Shown: positions 35,839 to 47,330, counted from the stretch's first letter. The stretch is 64,000 nucleotides of DNA from Phytoseiulus persimilis (GCA_037576195.1 CM075104.1:3912775-3976774), one strand, 5' to 3'. The notes: generated from the sequence alone by a model not told the origin. Numbers and translations: made by a program.

Positions 35839-37099
35839 CTACGGGTCCTCCATAATGGCGACATTATCCGGAGCCGCTTCTTCGGGAGCCTCGGGCACCA
35901 GATGTCCATCGATGAGCAAATTGTGAATGATACCTTCGTGTCGGCTTCCACTGCTGACGCCAGTGATAACACCCATCCGGTTCCCGATCTGAGGGCAAAA
36001 GGCAGATGAGTGACAGTGATTCGGGAACCCAGCTTAATTTTTTGAAATTCTCCACCAGGAGACGATCGTTGCGCTCCTAACGTCGCGTCATGAGCAACGT
36101 TCAGGTTTTAAATAACTCATCACCTGGAAGTGGGTCTCGGTTCCTTCACTCACGAACTCCGCAACCGATTCAACCTGGAATGAAAATCTTGATTAGAAGG
36201 GAATGCTCGATGACGCATCGTATCTGTCCGGCGAATCCATCTTCCGCTTTTCATCCAGCTGCTGTAATATTCATAGCATTCGATGTCTCGCGCAGTGGTT
36301 TTTTCAAGTTCAGAATGTCATGGGGGGAGGTAAGGTTGAATCGATTTCGATTCACAACGGCCTCGAGTTATTCCCACGCGTCCGATGGATTCAAATCACG
36401 GCAAAACGCGATCGATTATTACGGAAGTCTGTTCTGCTGAAGTTAGCCGCGACGCTGCGGAGGAATCGAGTGCCGCAAAACTGGGATTTCGAAAATATCG
36501 TTCCGGCCCCGAGCCCGGCGTTCACTTGATTTAAAAAAAAATCAGAGTCGGTATGGGCCGTTCGGAGGAGACTTTCTGACCTCGGCATCCTACCCACACA
36601 GCACCTCGCTCCAGCTCCCACCTTTTCACCGTTCACGTACACGTCCATTGTATCCCTTTCGAGAGTCACACGCGTGGGCTCAGCCTCGGGGTGGTCCATG
36701 TATATCCAGGTTTTGAGTATTTTCGATTGGCGTTCGCGGAACGACTCGATCTCCTTGCCATCGACGAACAATCGGTACGAATACCTGTAGGAAGAAGCTG
36801 TTGAGATTCCCTCTTTGTCTCGGGTTCATGTTCGAAAACAACAACACAAACTCCTCAGAACTGGCGTGAAAGCAAAATACAGACCTAAAACCTCCGACCG
36901 CCTTGATGGAGATGATGCATTTATGGTTGAGGATTTCGAAAGATTCCTCTCCTACGAGCTTGAAGAGCCAGTCCTTCCGGAGAACTTCGGAACCGTTCAC
37001 GAAAACGACCCGTTTACCGGTCGCGCTCCCGTGCTCGAATTCCACCCTGTACGCCTGTCCCACGAGCGGCACTTCCCACGACGCTACGATATCAGCCAT
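35839..37099 (-). CDS. FAIM: FAIM, Fas apoptotic inhibitory molecule 1
   Basis: A cytosolic beta-rich protein first described as an inhibitor of Fas-induced death, and more recently linked in the literature to protection against protein aggregation. Four exons join in frame: 37099-36885, 36784-36622, 36174-36124 and 35988-35839 (192 codons). Matching blocks to the vertebrate protein in order are VASWEVPLVGQAYRVEFEHG, TGKRVVFVNGSEVLRKDW, LFKLVGEESFEI, RYSYRLFVDGKEIESF, DTMDVYVNGEK, AEFVSEGTETHF and VSSGSRHEGIIHNLLIDG. The third exon has only 51 bases. The tail after VPEAP runs on a little, making the protein about 13 residues longer than the 179-residue human short form. The region upstream (37100-37730) is probably a promoter shared with the divergent LAMP-like mini-gene. 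Confidence 0.95.
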
Positions 37100-37730
37100 G
37101 GAGCTGTACTGAACTCGATGCCGCCGGTAGGATCTTGCTCAGCTCAAACGCAACTGATCCCGCATCGAACAGCTGTACTGCTGGCGTTTGTTGACGAAGC
37201 AATACCATCATACACGGAGCGCTCCAGCTCGGAGTCGTTGTCGCCATGACAGCCGTGGAAAACAAGGAGTTCTCCCGTTTTGCACCCGGGCTCTGTAACA
37301 CTCGTGCAGCGCGCGACACCCGAACATCGAACCCCGAGATAGTCGAGCATGAATCGGTTACGACAGGCCCCGTCCCGCTTGGAACAACCAAGACCCGGCG
37401 ACACGGGATGGGGTAACGGGCATCAAGCGGCGATGCCGGTCGGGACTTTCGAACCCAGTCGATTCCCTTCCTCTGTTGGGTCTGCAGTCGGATTTCTCTC
37501 GTTCCATGCGACAATTTCGATTCATGAGAAGTCAGGGGCCTCGTTCAGGTCCGGATCGTAGCCAAGTCCCGAATTAGGACCGCGCCATTGGTCTCGGAGG
37601 TCAGAGAGCTCCTCGAAGCCGGCTCCGGCAAGCGTAGTCAGCGAGCAGAAAGGTTCTGGGAGTCTGTTTGTCACCCTCCACCTGAAACTTCCTGAGCGAA
37701 CCGAGGCTTTCGGAGCTCAAGCCAAGGAAA

Positions 37731-38051
37731 ATGTGGTGTCACACCGCTCTGTTCATGTTGGCGATGGTTTATTTCTCAAATGGAGCCGTTTTCCGTCAGC
37801 CTGTTGTTTTTCCGCCGTTGGACGTGTCGAAATACTTGGACGCAAGCGACTTCGACCTCCAAGAACAGCAGATCATGGCAAGTGACAGCGTAGTCCCCGA
37901 GGTGAATCACGAACACGCCGACGAATCAGCGTTCGACGGAGGCCTCGCAACTGGTCCGCGCGGAGACCCGATCTTCGTGGCTCGTCGGAGCTTGCTCCCG
38001 CAAAAAGGAGTTACATTCCCGTGGCATCACCTGTATCCGAGACTGCTGTGA
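37731..38051 (+). CDS. Stand-alone copy of the LAMP-like protein's N-terminal module
   Basis: A 106-residue single-exon protein. A signal peptide (MWCHTALFMLAMVYFSNGA) is followed by [33 protein letters not shown] and RGDPIFVARRS. These match, in the same order, residues 21-90 of the LAMP-like protein encoded at 40663 ([43 protein letters not shown]). Similarity stops at the point where the LAMP luminal domain would begin, and a short unrelated tail (about 17 residues) follows to a stop. It is therefore a secreted propeptide-like fragment without the LAMP domain or membrane anchor. It may be a neofunctionalised duplicate or a recent pseudogene that keeps an open frame. No splice donor that would extend it was found. 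Confidence 0.6.
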   Translation: MWCHTALFMLAMVYFSNGAVFRQPVVFPPLDVSKYLDASDFDLQEQQIMASDSVVPEVNHEHADESAFDGGLATGPRGDPIFVARRSLLPQKGVTFPWHHLYPRLL

Positions 38052-38349
38052 ACGGCTCCCTGTCGACGGAGCGCTGACCCGTAAACCTTTGGAGGGCGAC
38101 GAGCTCCCTATGTTTCACTGACAAAGCTTCTCAACTCTAAAATGTAAAACCGATAAATTTCGATTCGTTGTTTCACAATGAGCCCGTCTGTTCTCATTCT
38201 AAGATTCGGGACTTAAACAGCTGATAGCGTGCAACGAATAACAGTCATAGTTTCCTGCAGCGAATGTCTTTTAGACGAGCGGCTCGGCTTCAACGAATCC
38301 CCTCACTCATCAAGCCTCGATAACTTCCTCGATTTGTAAACTATTGAGA

Positions 38350-38355
38350 TTTATT
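38350..38355 (-). other. Poly(A) signal of KIF3A
   Basis: AATAAA on the minus strand, about 58 bases after the stop codon, which supports the C-terminal exon chosen for KIF3A. Confidence 0.65.
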
Positions 38356-38412
38356 CAGTTCGGGACAGCTCAGATTTGCCTCGGAAATATCAGGTTGGAG
38401 ACTTCTGGTCCG

Positions 38413-41400
38413 TCAGGTTGATTTTCGTAGTTTTCCAGCATTATACGAATGAAACAGGTCGTCTCGACTGTACACTTGCTCTTCGGACTCGGTGGGAGCA
38501 CTTGATTCCAGCTTGCTCAAATTGTTCGCTGTGTAGGCGACACATTTCAGCTGCCATTCACCGATATCCTCGTTCCAGGTCGAGTTCTTCTCAATCAATT
38601 GCTGTGATAAACGAGATTGTTAGGGTCTCTTCAACAGCCATTCGGGATCATCCGGAACTGCTACCCGGCGGCCTCAATTAGAAAATATGGCATCTCCTGG
38701 AATTCACTCGGATCATGGTTTTCCTCCACCAGGAATCATGGCATAATTGTTCTGCTGGATGAGAGCATAACAACAGAAATGAAAAAAAAAATCACAAAAT
38801 TCATCTGGAGACGCTAAACTATGAGCCAATTGAGACTGCACAGAAAATTTCCAGCTAATTCGGTCAACAATTGACGACTTCTCAAACGCGTCCCTGTGAA
38901 GTCGGATTCTGAGAGAAGTTTCAGGGAGGAGTGCTTTTTACCTGGAACTGTTCGGGTATGAAAGTATCGATGATGAGCATATTGAGCTTGAGTTCTCGAC
39001 TCAGTTGGCGAACGCTGTCAATGTAACCTTCCATTTCACGCTCGTGATCTCTCCTCATGTCGGCGATCTCTGCTTCAGCCGCTTGTCGGAGACTCCAGAC
39101 TTTCCTCAACTTCCGCGATTTCCCGGCAGCTTCTTCTCGGAGGTCAGAGTATCGCTCTTCGATATCGAGACGTTCGGCTTGCTTGATACGCAGTGCCTCA
39201 CGCAGGGCTTCCTCGATTTCCTTCCGTTTCTCGAGCTCCCGCTGGCTCTCTTCCAGGAGGACCTCCTGTGCCTCCGCTGTATTGGATCAAAGTCGCTCAG
39301 ATTAGGTTCTACTCACGAGAGGAGAAGACTCTCCCGGGAATTCATGGCGAAAGATTCTCCACTCTGTACCTTTGTCGAGGAGATTTTCACCGCCAACGAT
39401 GATCCTCTTCTGTAGATAGGCCAACTTCTCCTGTAGCTCCGAGCTCTTCTGTGATTTTTGTTGACCTGATGTCTGGCCCGCGACTTGCGCAGCAGCGGTG
39501 ACGTCGTCTTCGGCATCCTCGGCGCCGCTTCCGCCACTTTCGCCATCTGCTTCCGCGAGCTGTCGTTTGAGATCTTCGATTTCCTTCTGGAATTTCCTGC
39601 ATGAAATCTCGGTGGTTAGAAGAGGGTCGCTAACCGTGCCGCTCGAAGCGGGCTTCGTCGGTTCCATATCCTCAGACTATTCGCTGAGATTGCCCGACTG
39701 CCGATCTGAGTGAGCCTCACTCCTGTGCTTCCCTAAACAGGCGCCTCTAGTTTATTTGCTCCAAAGAGCGGGTTCGGGGTCGATGGTTTTCTGAGAGATT
39801 TGTAGCAGTTGCCTTCGGGGGAAATCTAGTACAGGCTTACTTCAAGAGCGCGTCCTTCGGATCCTCGTTGATTCGGGCGTTATTTTGGATGTTTTTAGCT
39901 CTGTTGGCGTATCTCAACGTGCTGATGGTTTCTTCGTAGTTATACTGCGCTGGGCCGACATTCGCAACCTGCAACAGCGATTTCATCTTATGAGGACCGT
40001 CGGATACGGAACTGGGCAAATTATTCGTGCGGGGACATTCGCCACCCACCATTAGCGTCTTTGAGTTTCCCCCGAGCGAGTCCTGTAACAGCCTGGTCAG
40101 TTTCGAGTTGCGGTAAGGCACGTGGGTGGATTTCCCGTCGACGAGCGCGGAAATCACGTTGCCGAGCGTCGAAAGCGAAAGATTGATTTTAGAAGCTTCT
40201 TTCAAACGCTGTCCGGACGCTCCTGTTTTACTCTGTCGCTCGGAGCCCTAGAAAAATATTCTTTGTTAATAAATAAGATTCGCTGAATCTCTTTTGTTTT
40301 CGTAGGAATCGAGCGAGCTCGCTGAACCGCGAATCCTCCGGCGCTCTCGCGAGCCATGAGCTCCCTCTCTCGTGCCCCGTTCGAGTGGTTTCGCGGTCCT
40401 ACCACGTTATCGGGACAGGTCGGCGAAATTCCCCACATCGATGTGATTTCATGGCTGATCCGAGAGAGCGGAGATGGCTTCGCAAGCTCCAAAGCGACAG
40501 TCGAGCATTTTTGGCGCCATCCTTTCTCTGGCGAAGCGGAGTCCATGCTCCTCGAAGTGTGCTCTGGCAAGCGGACACGCAGACGAGCGAGCACAGCAGA
40601 GGCGAACGAGCAGGCTGACTGCAGTGCTACGCTAGACTCGCCGGACGGTGTCACCGTAGGCGATGAAGATGTCGCCGAGAAGTGTTTTGTTGCTGATCGC
40701 TGTCGTGCAAATCACGAAGGCCGGCGCTTTCCGCCAGCCGGTGGTGTTCCCGCCGCTGGACGCTTCCAAGTACGAAGATGCCAGCGCACACGAGCTCCCC
40801 GAGCAACGAATCATCGCCAGAGATAGCGCGGTGCCCGAAGAGAATCATGAGCACGCCGACGAGCCGGCGACAGACGAGCTCTCCTCCAATGAGACACGCG
40901 GCGAGCCCATCGCCCTGGCCCAGCGGAGCTCCGTCATCCGCGCCAAGGCCCCCGAGCACTCGTTGGCCGTCTGGGATACCGATGGAACGATCTGTATCCT
41001 GGCTAGGTTCCAGGCGACGTTTACCATTCCTTACGCCACGGCGAAAGGCAAGCAATACGCATCAATCAAAATGCCCCCCAATCGGGAGCTGAGAACGCAA
41101 GGTGTGTGTCCGACCGAATCGAGAGAGCCGCTATTCGAGGTTCAATGGCCACTGTTCAAGTTCATTATGCATTTCGCTAGAAAACATCAGCCCAGTTCAT
41201 GGTACGTGAATAAGGTCGAAGTTCAGTACAATACAAACTCGCCGCTTTTCCCCGGGGCGCTGAACCCGGGATTACGTTACGCTTCGGCGACGCAGAACAT
41301 AAGTCTGTTCCTGACGCCGATGGGTCAGTCCTACGGCTGTCCTCTCTATCCGCCTCTAGCGTTGACGCATCAGAACACCTCGACGAAAATCATGGTCAAA

Positions 41401-44400
41401 CTGAAAGACATTCGGCTTCAAGCTTATCAGCTAACTGGAAACTACGGACCCCTCTCGCGCTGCCAGCAAGTGGCCATGGCCCATACGCTGGATCCGTACA
41501 ACTACGATCGGACAGTACCCATAGCTGTGGGTAGCACCTTGGCCGGGGTTTCTCTCGCAACCATCATCGGCTACGCGATCTACAGATCGATGTTCGGCAC
41601 CAAGGTCGACTATGGAAACATCAACTGAACAGCACGCCTCTCGGATCACACGATAGGAGCAGCAGCGGGAACTCATCCAGGGAAGAGACACCCCGCCCCG
41701 GGAGTTTGTTCCCGCCCCTTGAAATCGTTCTGCGAATCTTCGACCACAGCTGCTGGCGGTTCGAGCAGACCGATCAGGTTATCTCTTGATGCGAATATGT
41801 GTCATCCTGATTTGCAAAGCCTCCGCTGATCCACGGAGACACGTGTTCTGAAACGCGACATTGCATAACTCGGATGAAGTATAAATATCAGATGCAATCA
41901 ATTCCTTTCGCATTTCGACCGGCTCGTCTGAATGAGTCAATACCTGGCCGAGACTTGTTTGAGATCAAAAAGGAGGAGGAGAAGGACGTTGGTTATAACT
42001 GTTCTATTGCCGTGACAATAATTTTGGCGGGTTTTGTCGTTGAATAAACCGATATAACACATTGAAGGAACTTGTCGTCTCCAAACTTGAGGGCGATCGT
42101 TCAGACTCGAAACCTTCCTCGGGCACGGATCGTCAGCTCAGTCTGCCAAATATAATTTCCAGTTCCGCTGAGCTGCAGCTCGGTCGGAGAAAATCTCTCG
42201 GATGTGTCAAACCCCAATCGCTTCGGTGTTTAATGCGTATACCTCCTGAGGAAGAATACTGCGCTTGTTCTCCCTCCTCTCGGGCTGCCTCTCTGGTGAA
42301 CCTGGCCCGCTTCTCGTTCTTCCCCGAACCCACCCCGATATTTTTCATGGAGTATCCGCTCAAGCACTGAGCTGTGATCGGAGCAGCCGGTCTCGGCTGG
42401 AGTGAAAATTTCCAAAGGACCGCAAACGATTGTAGCGTTTAGAACGACCACGACAACGAGAGAGCCCAGAACGACGACTCCGGACAACACATCGGCGTTT
42501 GAACGAATGAAGACGCATTGCCTTCGGAGCCTCCTTAGAGAAGTACAACGGAACAAGAGAGCCTGCGCAGCCGTCCGACAGCGACCGACAAGACTGGCGT
42601 CAGCAGCAAACAGTGGAAGTCCCTTACGCAGTCCAGTATCTGGATCAAAATCACAAGTGATCACTCAGGAAACTGCTCACGAGCTACCGACAAACGTACC
42701 CTCCCATCAGCTGCTTGAACTTCCAAACCTCAAATGTCGGCTCTCGAAAATGACGCCCGCGCCACGCATCTACTTGAGACACAATGATGAAGCAATGGGA
42801 GCGTCACTACCCATATAGCGGACGACACAGGGGTTTGAAACAGAAGCATGAAGCTTAACTAAGCGCAGCCTTCATGAGATCACGCTCCTGGTTCATCACA
42901 ATGAACAACTACACCGGAAATGACGCCGTACTCGGTCGTCAAGAGGCGCCTACGACTGGTTCTAAGTATGTCCAGAGATTTCTGCATTTTCCCAATGCCC
43001 GAACGCGCACAGCTCTTCGAGGAAACTCCCAGCTGTATCTCACATTGAACCAGCCAAGGGCGATCCGAGACAGAACCGAGACTTTTGCGAAAAACCCTCT
43101 AGCTTTGAAGCACTGCCAAACCAAGAACATCGCTCCGACTTTCAAAGGGCAGGTTCGAATCTGACCACGGGACTAAAGAACATACGTATACATACTTGTG
43201 GGCCCTACAAGTACAGGCGAGAGTCGCCTCGCCCAAAGATTCTGCAGCACTCTCGGGGCGTTTTACTACGAAAACAGATCCAGCTGGTGGCACCTATCTG
43301 CACAACAACCAAGCGTCATCATCGATGACTTCTACGGATGGATACCCTGGGACGAGCTGCTGCTCCGTTAACCCTACAAATGCGAATCTGTCTCGCAGCC
43401 CTGACTCGCGTATCATTCCACAGTCGGCGAGGACAGAACGCACAGCGCCCTCCGGCGCACGACACTCCTGTTGGGCGACCTTTTTTTTTCATTTCATGAG
43501 CTGAGGCACCGATGACATAAATCTACCTTCAGAGAATCGGAATATCTCAGACCGTCAGCGCCCGAGTTCAGACAATCGGCCATTCAGAGCCAACATACGA
43601 CACTGCGACCTCGAGTCGAAAATGGCATTCAGCAGAGCGCTGATTCCTCATCCGGATGCTTTGGTGAGGATAATCGGTGGAGGGAAACCAGGACAGGAGC
43701 AGTACTCACGGCTAAATCGACGAGGTGCAGTTTCCCCATCCGAACGTGATCTTGCTCCGAACATTCGATGGTTATGGAGAATATCGCATGGGAACGCGAG
43801 CTGTGGGCATTCATGTTCGTGGCACCAACCGCTCCTGCAATGTTATCGATGGGTCGAGTCCCTCCCTTCCTCCATCAATTCTTCCAGCCTGACCCAGGAA
43901 ATTAACTTCTACGTAAGCCCGAATGGACACGGAATTCCCAGGGCCACCCAACAGGTCCAACTCGTACTCACGGTTTTTGTTCCCGAGTGTCATGATTCTA
44001 TCGAGCTCGTCCGCATTGTTCACGACGCAAGACGATAGATCCTTGACGTAGACTCCTATGTCCGGTCGTTCTTTCACTTCGAGCTGCACACTTTGGTCCT
44101 TCCCCAGGAGATCACGAACCTCTTCATTGTAAATTTCCAGATAGGACACTCGAACCAAGAATCTGCGCAAAACGTATGTACCTTGATGAGTCAGTGTACC
44201 AAATCACTGCTGTCGTTGCCGACAGTTTGTCTAAGTTCATATTGGCCGATATGTGGAGGCTGTCGGGTAGATTCGGCAGGAGGTTGAGGGTCTGGAGATC
44301 GGCCAAATGAGCATCCACCGAGAATATGCAGCTGAGAGAACCTGACTCACTTCATTTGGTCTACTGCTTTCGCTATATGACCAAATACATGCGCGAACGA

Positions 44401-44974
44401 ATTCGGGATGATTCCTTTGAGTTCTGGGACGTTTCGATCTCCTTCCATGGTGAAGGTTTTCCCGGTTCCGGTCTGTCCGTACGCAAAAATGGTCCCGTTG
44501 TAACCTTCAAGAGAGCTTCTCTTCGTACGGGTTACGAGGTGAACGAGCGAGTGTGGGGTCACTTTCTCTCGTAACGAAGCTGTCCGGAAAAACTCACCTT
44601 GCAAGACATTGTCAATTATTGGTCGTGCCGCTCTGTTATAAACATCGACTTGCTTCGAATCGGGACCGAACACGAGATCGAATGTGAAACCCTAGAGAAA
44701 TAGAGGGCATGTGAGACTGTTGTCGCGTTCAACGAAGTTCGACAACGCAAGTGACAAGCGAGTGAAGACAGCGATGACATCGATTCACCTTAGGGGGTTC
44801 GGAAGGGCTCGGACCGTTGACAGTGACAGTGCCACCAATGTGATCCACCGTGATGATGTTTTTGTAGTTTGCCAGGATCTCCGACTCACTCATGGGCCGG
44901 CACCTCACACAAACTTGCACATTGTCCTTGCGGTTCTCCTCAGTCTCGGCCTCAACTTCCGGTTCTTCGCTCAT
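38413..44974 (-). CDS. KIF3A: Kinesin-2 motor subunit KIF3A / Klp64D
   Basis: A plus-end microtubule motor of heterotrimeric kinesin-2, used in intraflagellar and axonal transport. Ten exons join in phase: 44974-44789, 44691-44598, 44504-44351, 44162-43972, 43834-43710, 40247-40050, 39968-39841, 39596-39370, 39276-38942 and 38601-38413 (608 codons). The motor has the P-loop [11 protein letters not shown] (about residues 100-110), switch I SSRSH (220-224) and switch II VDLAGSE (248-254). Blocks specific to KIF3A rather than KIF3B are [39 protein letters not shown] and [16 protein letters not shown] in the tail. An acidic Gly/Ser linker and a coiled coil lie between motor and tail. Before SSRSH the usual NMNEH is NMNAH. 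The protein is shorter than the human one (about 700), mainly in the linker and tail. Intron 5 is 3.46 kb and contains a LAMP-like gene and a viral fossil on the opposite strand. Confidence 0.95.
40663..41628 (+). CDS. LAMP-family lysosome-associated membrane glycoprotein, intronless
   Basis: A 321-residue type I membrane protein. A signal peptide (about 1-21) is followed by a short acidic module containing [11 protein letters not shown] and NHEHADEP (to about residue 90). Then comes a LAMP luminal domain: [21 protein letters not shown] starts the domain, with four cysteines (111, 149, 226, 267) that would form the family's two disulfides and the block [10 protein letters not shown]. The sequence [20 protein letters not shown] (about 285-304) is the typical LAMP transmembrane start. 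There are N-glycosylation sites at N76, N212 and N238. The 15-residue tail ends VDYGNIN: YGNI fits the YxxΦ lysosomal sorting signal but has a different preceding residue and one extra residue at the end compared with the usual GYQTI. It has a single LAMP domain and is nested antisense in KIF3A intron 5. Confidence 0.85.
   Translation: MKMSPRSVLLLIAVVQITKAGAFRQPVVFPPLDASKYEDASAHELPEQRIIARDSAVPEENHEHADEPATDELSSNETRGEPIALAQRSSVIRAKAPEHSLAVWDTDGTICILARFQATFTIPYATAKGKQYASIKMPPNRELRTQGVCPTESREPLFEVQWPLFKFIMHFARKHQPSSWYVNKVEVQYNTNSPLFPGALNPGLRYASATQNISLFLTPMGQSYGCPLYPPLALTHQNTSTKIMVKLKDIRLQAYQLTGNYGPLSRCQQVAMAHTLDPYNYDRTVPIAVGSTLAGVSLATIIGYAIYRSMFGTKVDYGNIN
42043..42048 (+). other. Poly(A) signal of the LAMP-like gene
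   Basis: AATAAA about 415 bases after the stop codon. Confidence 0.5.
42874..43410 (+). pseudogene. Fossil circovirus-like replication protein (endogenous CRESS-DNA virus rep)
   Basis: A viral fossil lying in KIF3A intron 5, on the opposite strand to KIF3A. Its parts occur in the order found in circovirus and cyclovirus Rep proteins. The rolling-circle endonuclease motif I is recognisable as [10 protein letters not shown] degraded motif II region, a motif III region and a remnant of the Walker A segment follow. The superfamily 3 helicase Walker B block comes next and is very well kept ([16 protein letters not shown]). The copy is incomplete and broken at several places, so it cannot make a Rep protein. 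The family assignment (Circoviridae or close relatives) rests mainly on the Walker B block, which is highly characteristic. No capsid gene or stem-loop origin was recognised beside it. It is probably old, but it cannot be dated from one copy. Confidence 0.85.
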
Positions 44975-46028
44975 TGTCGGTTCCGGATTCTCTCCGAACT
45001 ATTGGAAGAACGAGGGAGATGCAAATTGCAGTAGAAGCAGGTGACGTTGTACGACCCGCGGTGGCACGGGTGGAACAGCTGACCGCATGCACGCTCGGCG
45101 GGTTCCCATAGCGACCAGAGGGGTTACGACTCGAGACCGGGGGAGCGAAAGGGAGACTGGCCTGGCTACTGAGTGGCGCGAAATCGGAGTCTGGCCTATG
45201 GTGATGGCTGAGTTTCGTCCACAGGAGGTCTCGTTCAGCTCGTGTAGGCTCCCGGCTTTCTATGGTGTCCTGTATTTCCCTTGCTGTCCCTGTGGCTGTT
45301 CTACATATGGCTTTCTTGCATTAGCCCGTCCCCCCTCCAAAACTGTACGGATCAGGGTCGAGGCATGTTATTGCTTTGCTCACGATTGGTCGGCATTCGA
45401 TTCGATGGAGGCAACGGAAGGGTCCATCCGACATGAGTGAAGGTTCCGTTGCCGTGTTATTGGTCCTGAGAACAGAGATCCTGGTTCTGCAGGAAGGTTG
45501 CGTGCCTCTCGGATGTTATGTCTGCCGGTTCCCCCGCCACGGTGTTGAGCTGCAACCTAGGTTCCTCTAGCATGCCCGAGTCAGAGGAGGTCACGATTTT
45601 TATCCGTACACGAGGTAAAAGGGACTGAATTTCCTTGGGCTCTTGCAGTGCTGCATCGCGGGCATGAGTAGCTTAGGGCAACACGTCGTCTCGATTCGAG
45701 ATGTTGCTGTTCGCGTACTCGCAGATAATGTCTTCGCCGGATCGAATCTTCTGTGGCCGGCTGTTAGGGCTCGTCCTCGAGGAAAACTCTGTCGTTCCCT
45801 CGTTCCAGTAACCCAGACACGCGAACGCTCCCTTGGTCACTGCTCGAGACAAGGGCCGCACCGCGCTTCGATACCTCTAACGGAGCTCGCGAGCTGTGTG
45901 ACTCTCAAGCCAGGGTATCAGTTCGCAGTCGCGCTGCAACCGTGCCTGTTGTCCCGCGTAGCGGTTGAAGCGATCGCAACTCCAGCTACCATCGTGTCAA
46001 TAAGTCAATGATGCAATCTCTGGGAGGC

Positions 46029-46193
46029 TCATCTAACGTAGATGTTGACATAGGAAAAATGCACCGATGATGGAGGCTCGCAGATGTAAACGTCGAGCAG
46101 TTTGTTCCGCACGTGACGCTCGTGGACATTCTCGAGAGCGCCCAAATTCACACATTTGGAAATCGAGATAAGAGCGCAGTCGTACAATGTCAA
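46029..46193 (-). CDS. Possible C-terminal exon, unidentified
   Basis: After a TACAG acceptor-like site a minus-strand frame reads LTLYDCALISISKCVNLGAL and ERHVRNKLLDVYICEPP, then ends at a stop (54 codons). The leucine/cysteine spacing recalls the short helical box found in some ubiquitin-ligase substrate receptors, but this is only an impression. No upstream exon could be joined with confidence. The rest of 45.0-47.1 kb shows nothing I can support. Confidence 0.22.
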   Translation of the reverse strand: MTLYDCALISISKCVNLGALENVHERHVRNKLLDVYICEPPSSVHFSYVNIYVR

Positions 46194-47135
46194 CTGTACG
46201 AATCGAATGGCACTTCTGGATCATGCTCATCCAGAAATTCTTCGGAAGAGAAATACGGAAGAAAATTGTCTCCAGTGCCCCCGTCAATACGGCGAGATTC
46301 GGCTGAGGAGTGAGGAAGAGATGAAAATGGACGTATGATTCGCTTTCTGAGACCGGGATCCAGCCAATTCTCGACGTTTGAAGACGATTCGTTTTTCCTC
46401 GGACAGGTCGGACTGAGACGCAAGCGCTGCGCTTCTCTCCTTCGCTGGCCTCCCGTGCAGCTCTGACTGGATTGGGCGAACTCTATGCAGGCTTTGGGCC
46501 AGCGACATCTTCGGAAGATCTCCCCGAAAGTTTTAGCTTTTCCTGACTGACCGGCCTCCGATTCGGAACGGAGGGCGGCCTCAACTCCTCCCCGCCTCAG
46601 AGCTTTCGACAGGACGAGAAGCGGATTCTCTCCGTTTCTTGCGGAGCTCCGTTTGTAAGACACCCGCTAACAGCTTCAAAGACGATTACGGTACTTTACA
46701 GCAGTGGTTCCCCACCTCGGTTCATGCGGAAGCCTGAGGGTCCGTGAAATATTTTTGGGGTTCCTCGAAGGGGATTATTGAGAAACCCAAGATATCCATT
46801 TCCATTAGTTCAAAAGATTGACTCATTGGTCCTGATTCGTTCCTTTCCGCGGTCGGCACCATTGTTTTCGTTGCTGAGTATGCGATAATGTTCCGGTTCT
46901 ACTCTGTCGCTGAGAAAGTCATCTCCTTGGATCCCCCGGGAGCTCCATCCGGCTCCACATGACGCAAACACTGCCAACGACACCGCGGTGGGAGAAGGGG
47001 AAGCACCACACTACTCACTACCTTCGGAAAAGATGGGATAGCATATCAACGCATACGAAACAATGAGAAGAATGATTCGCACTACTCCTCTGTATTGACT
47101 TGGATTACACGGGATCGTTTCAGGGGCACAGGAAT

Positions 47136-47141
47136 TTTATT
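47136..47141 (-). other. Poly(A) signal of the F-box gene
   Basis: AATAAA on the minus strand about 190 bases after the stop codon. Confidence 0.5.
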
Positions 47142-47330
47142 CACATCGGGAAGGAGCGATTCGTCATGAGTACAGTGAAACCTCGATCATTACAGCCCCT
47201 CAAACCATCCGGATTCTAAACTCGATCATTTCAACTTCAAACACTTGCTTATCTCTACTTTGGAATGTTTACACATTTTTCCGCATTCATCCGTTGAAGT
47301 ATTCGACGTTATACTGTATCATTATCAAAT

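Noticed and set aside
37092-37514. 140-codon minus-strand frame upstream of FAIM
   Set aside because: It overlaps FAIM's start in a different frame and has no domain; it is probably FAIM 5' flank.
42133-42664. Minus-strand frames with a hydrophobic [13 protein letters not shown] stretch beside the LAMP gene
   Set aside because: They could suggest a membrane protein, but frames change without splice sites and the stretch lies in the LAMP 3' region; not enough to call a gene.
45673-46011. Minus-strand frame with GAFACLGYWNEGTTEF
   Set aside because: It is short, interrupted upstream, and no join to the exon-like piece at 46029-46193 keeps the frame.
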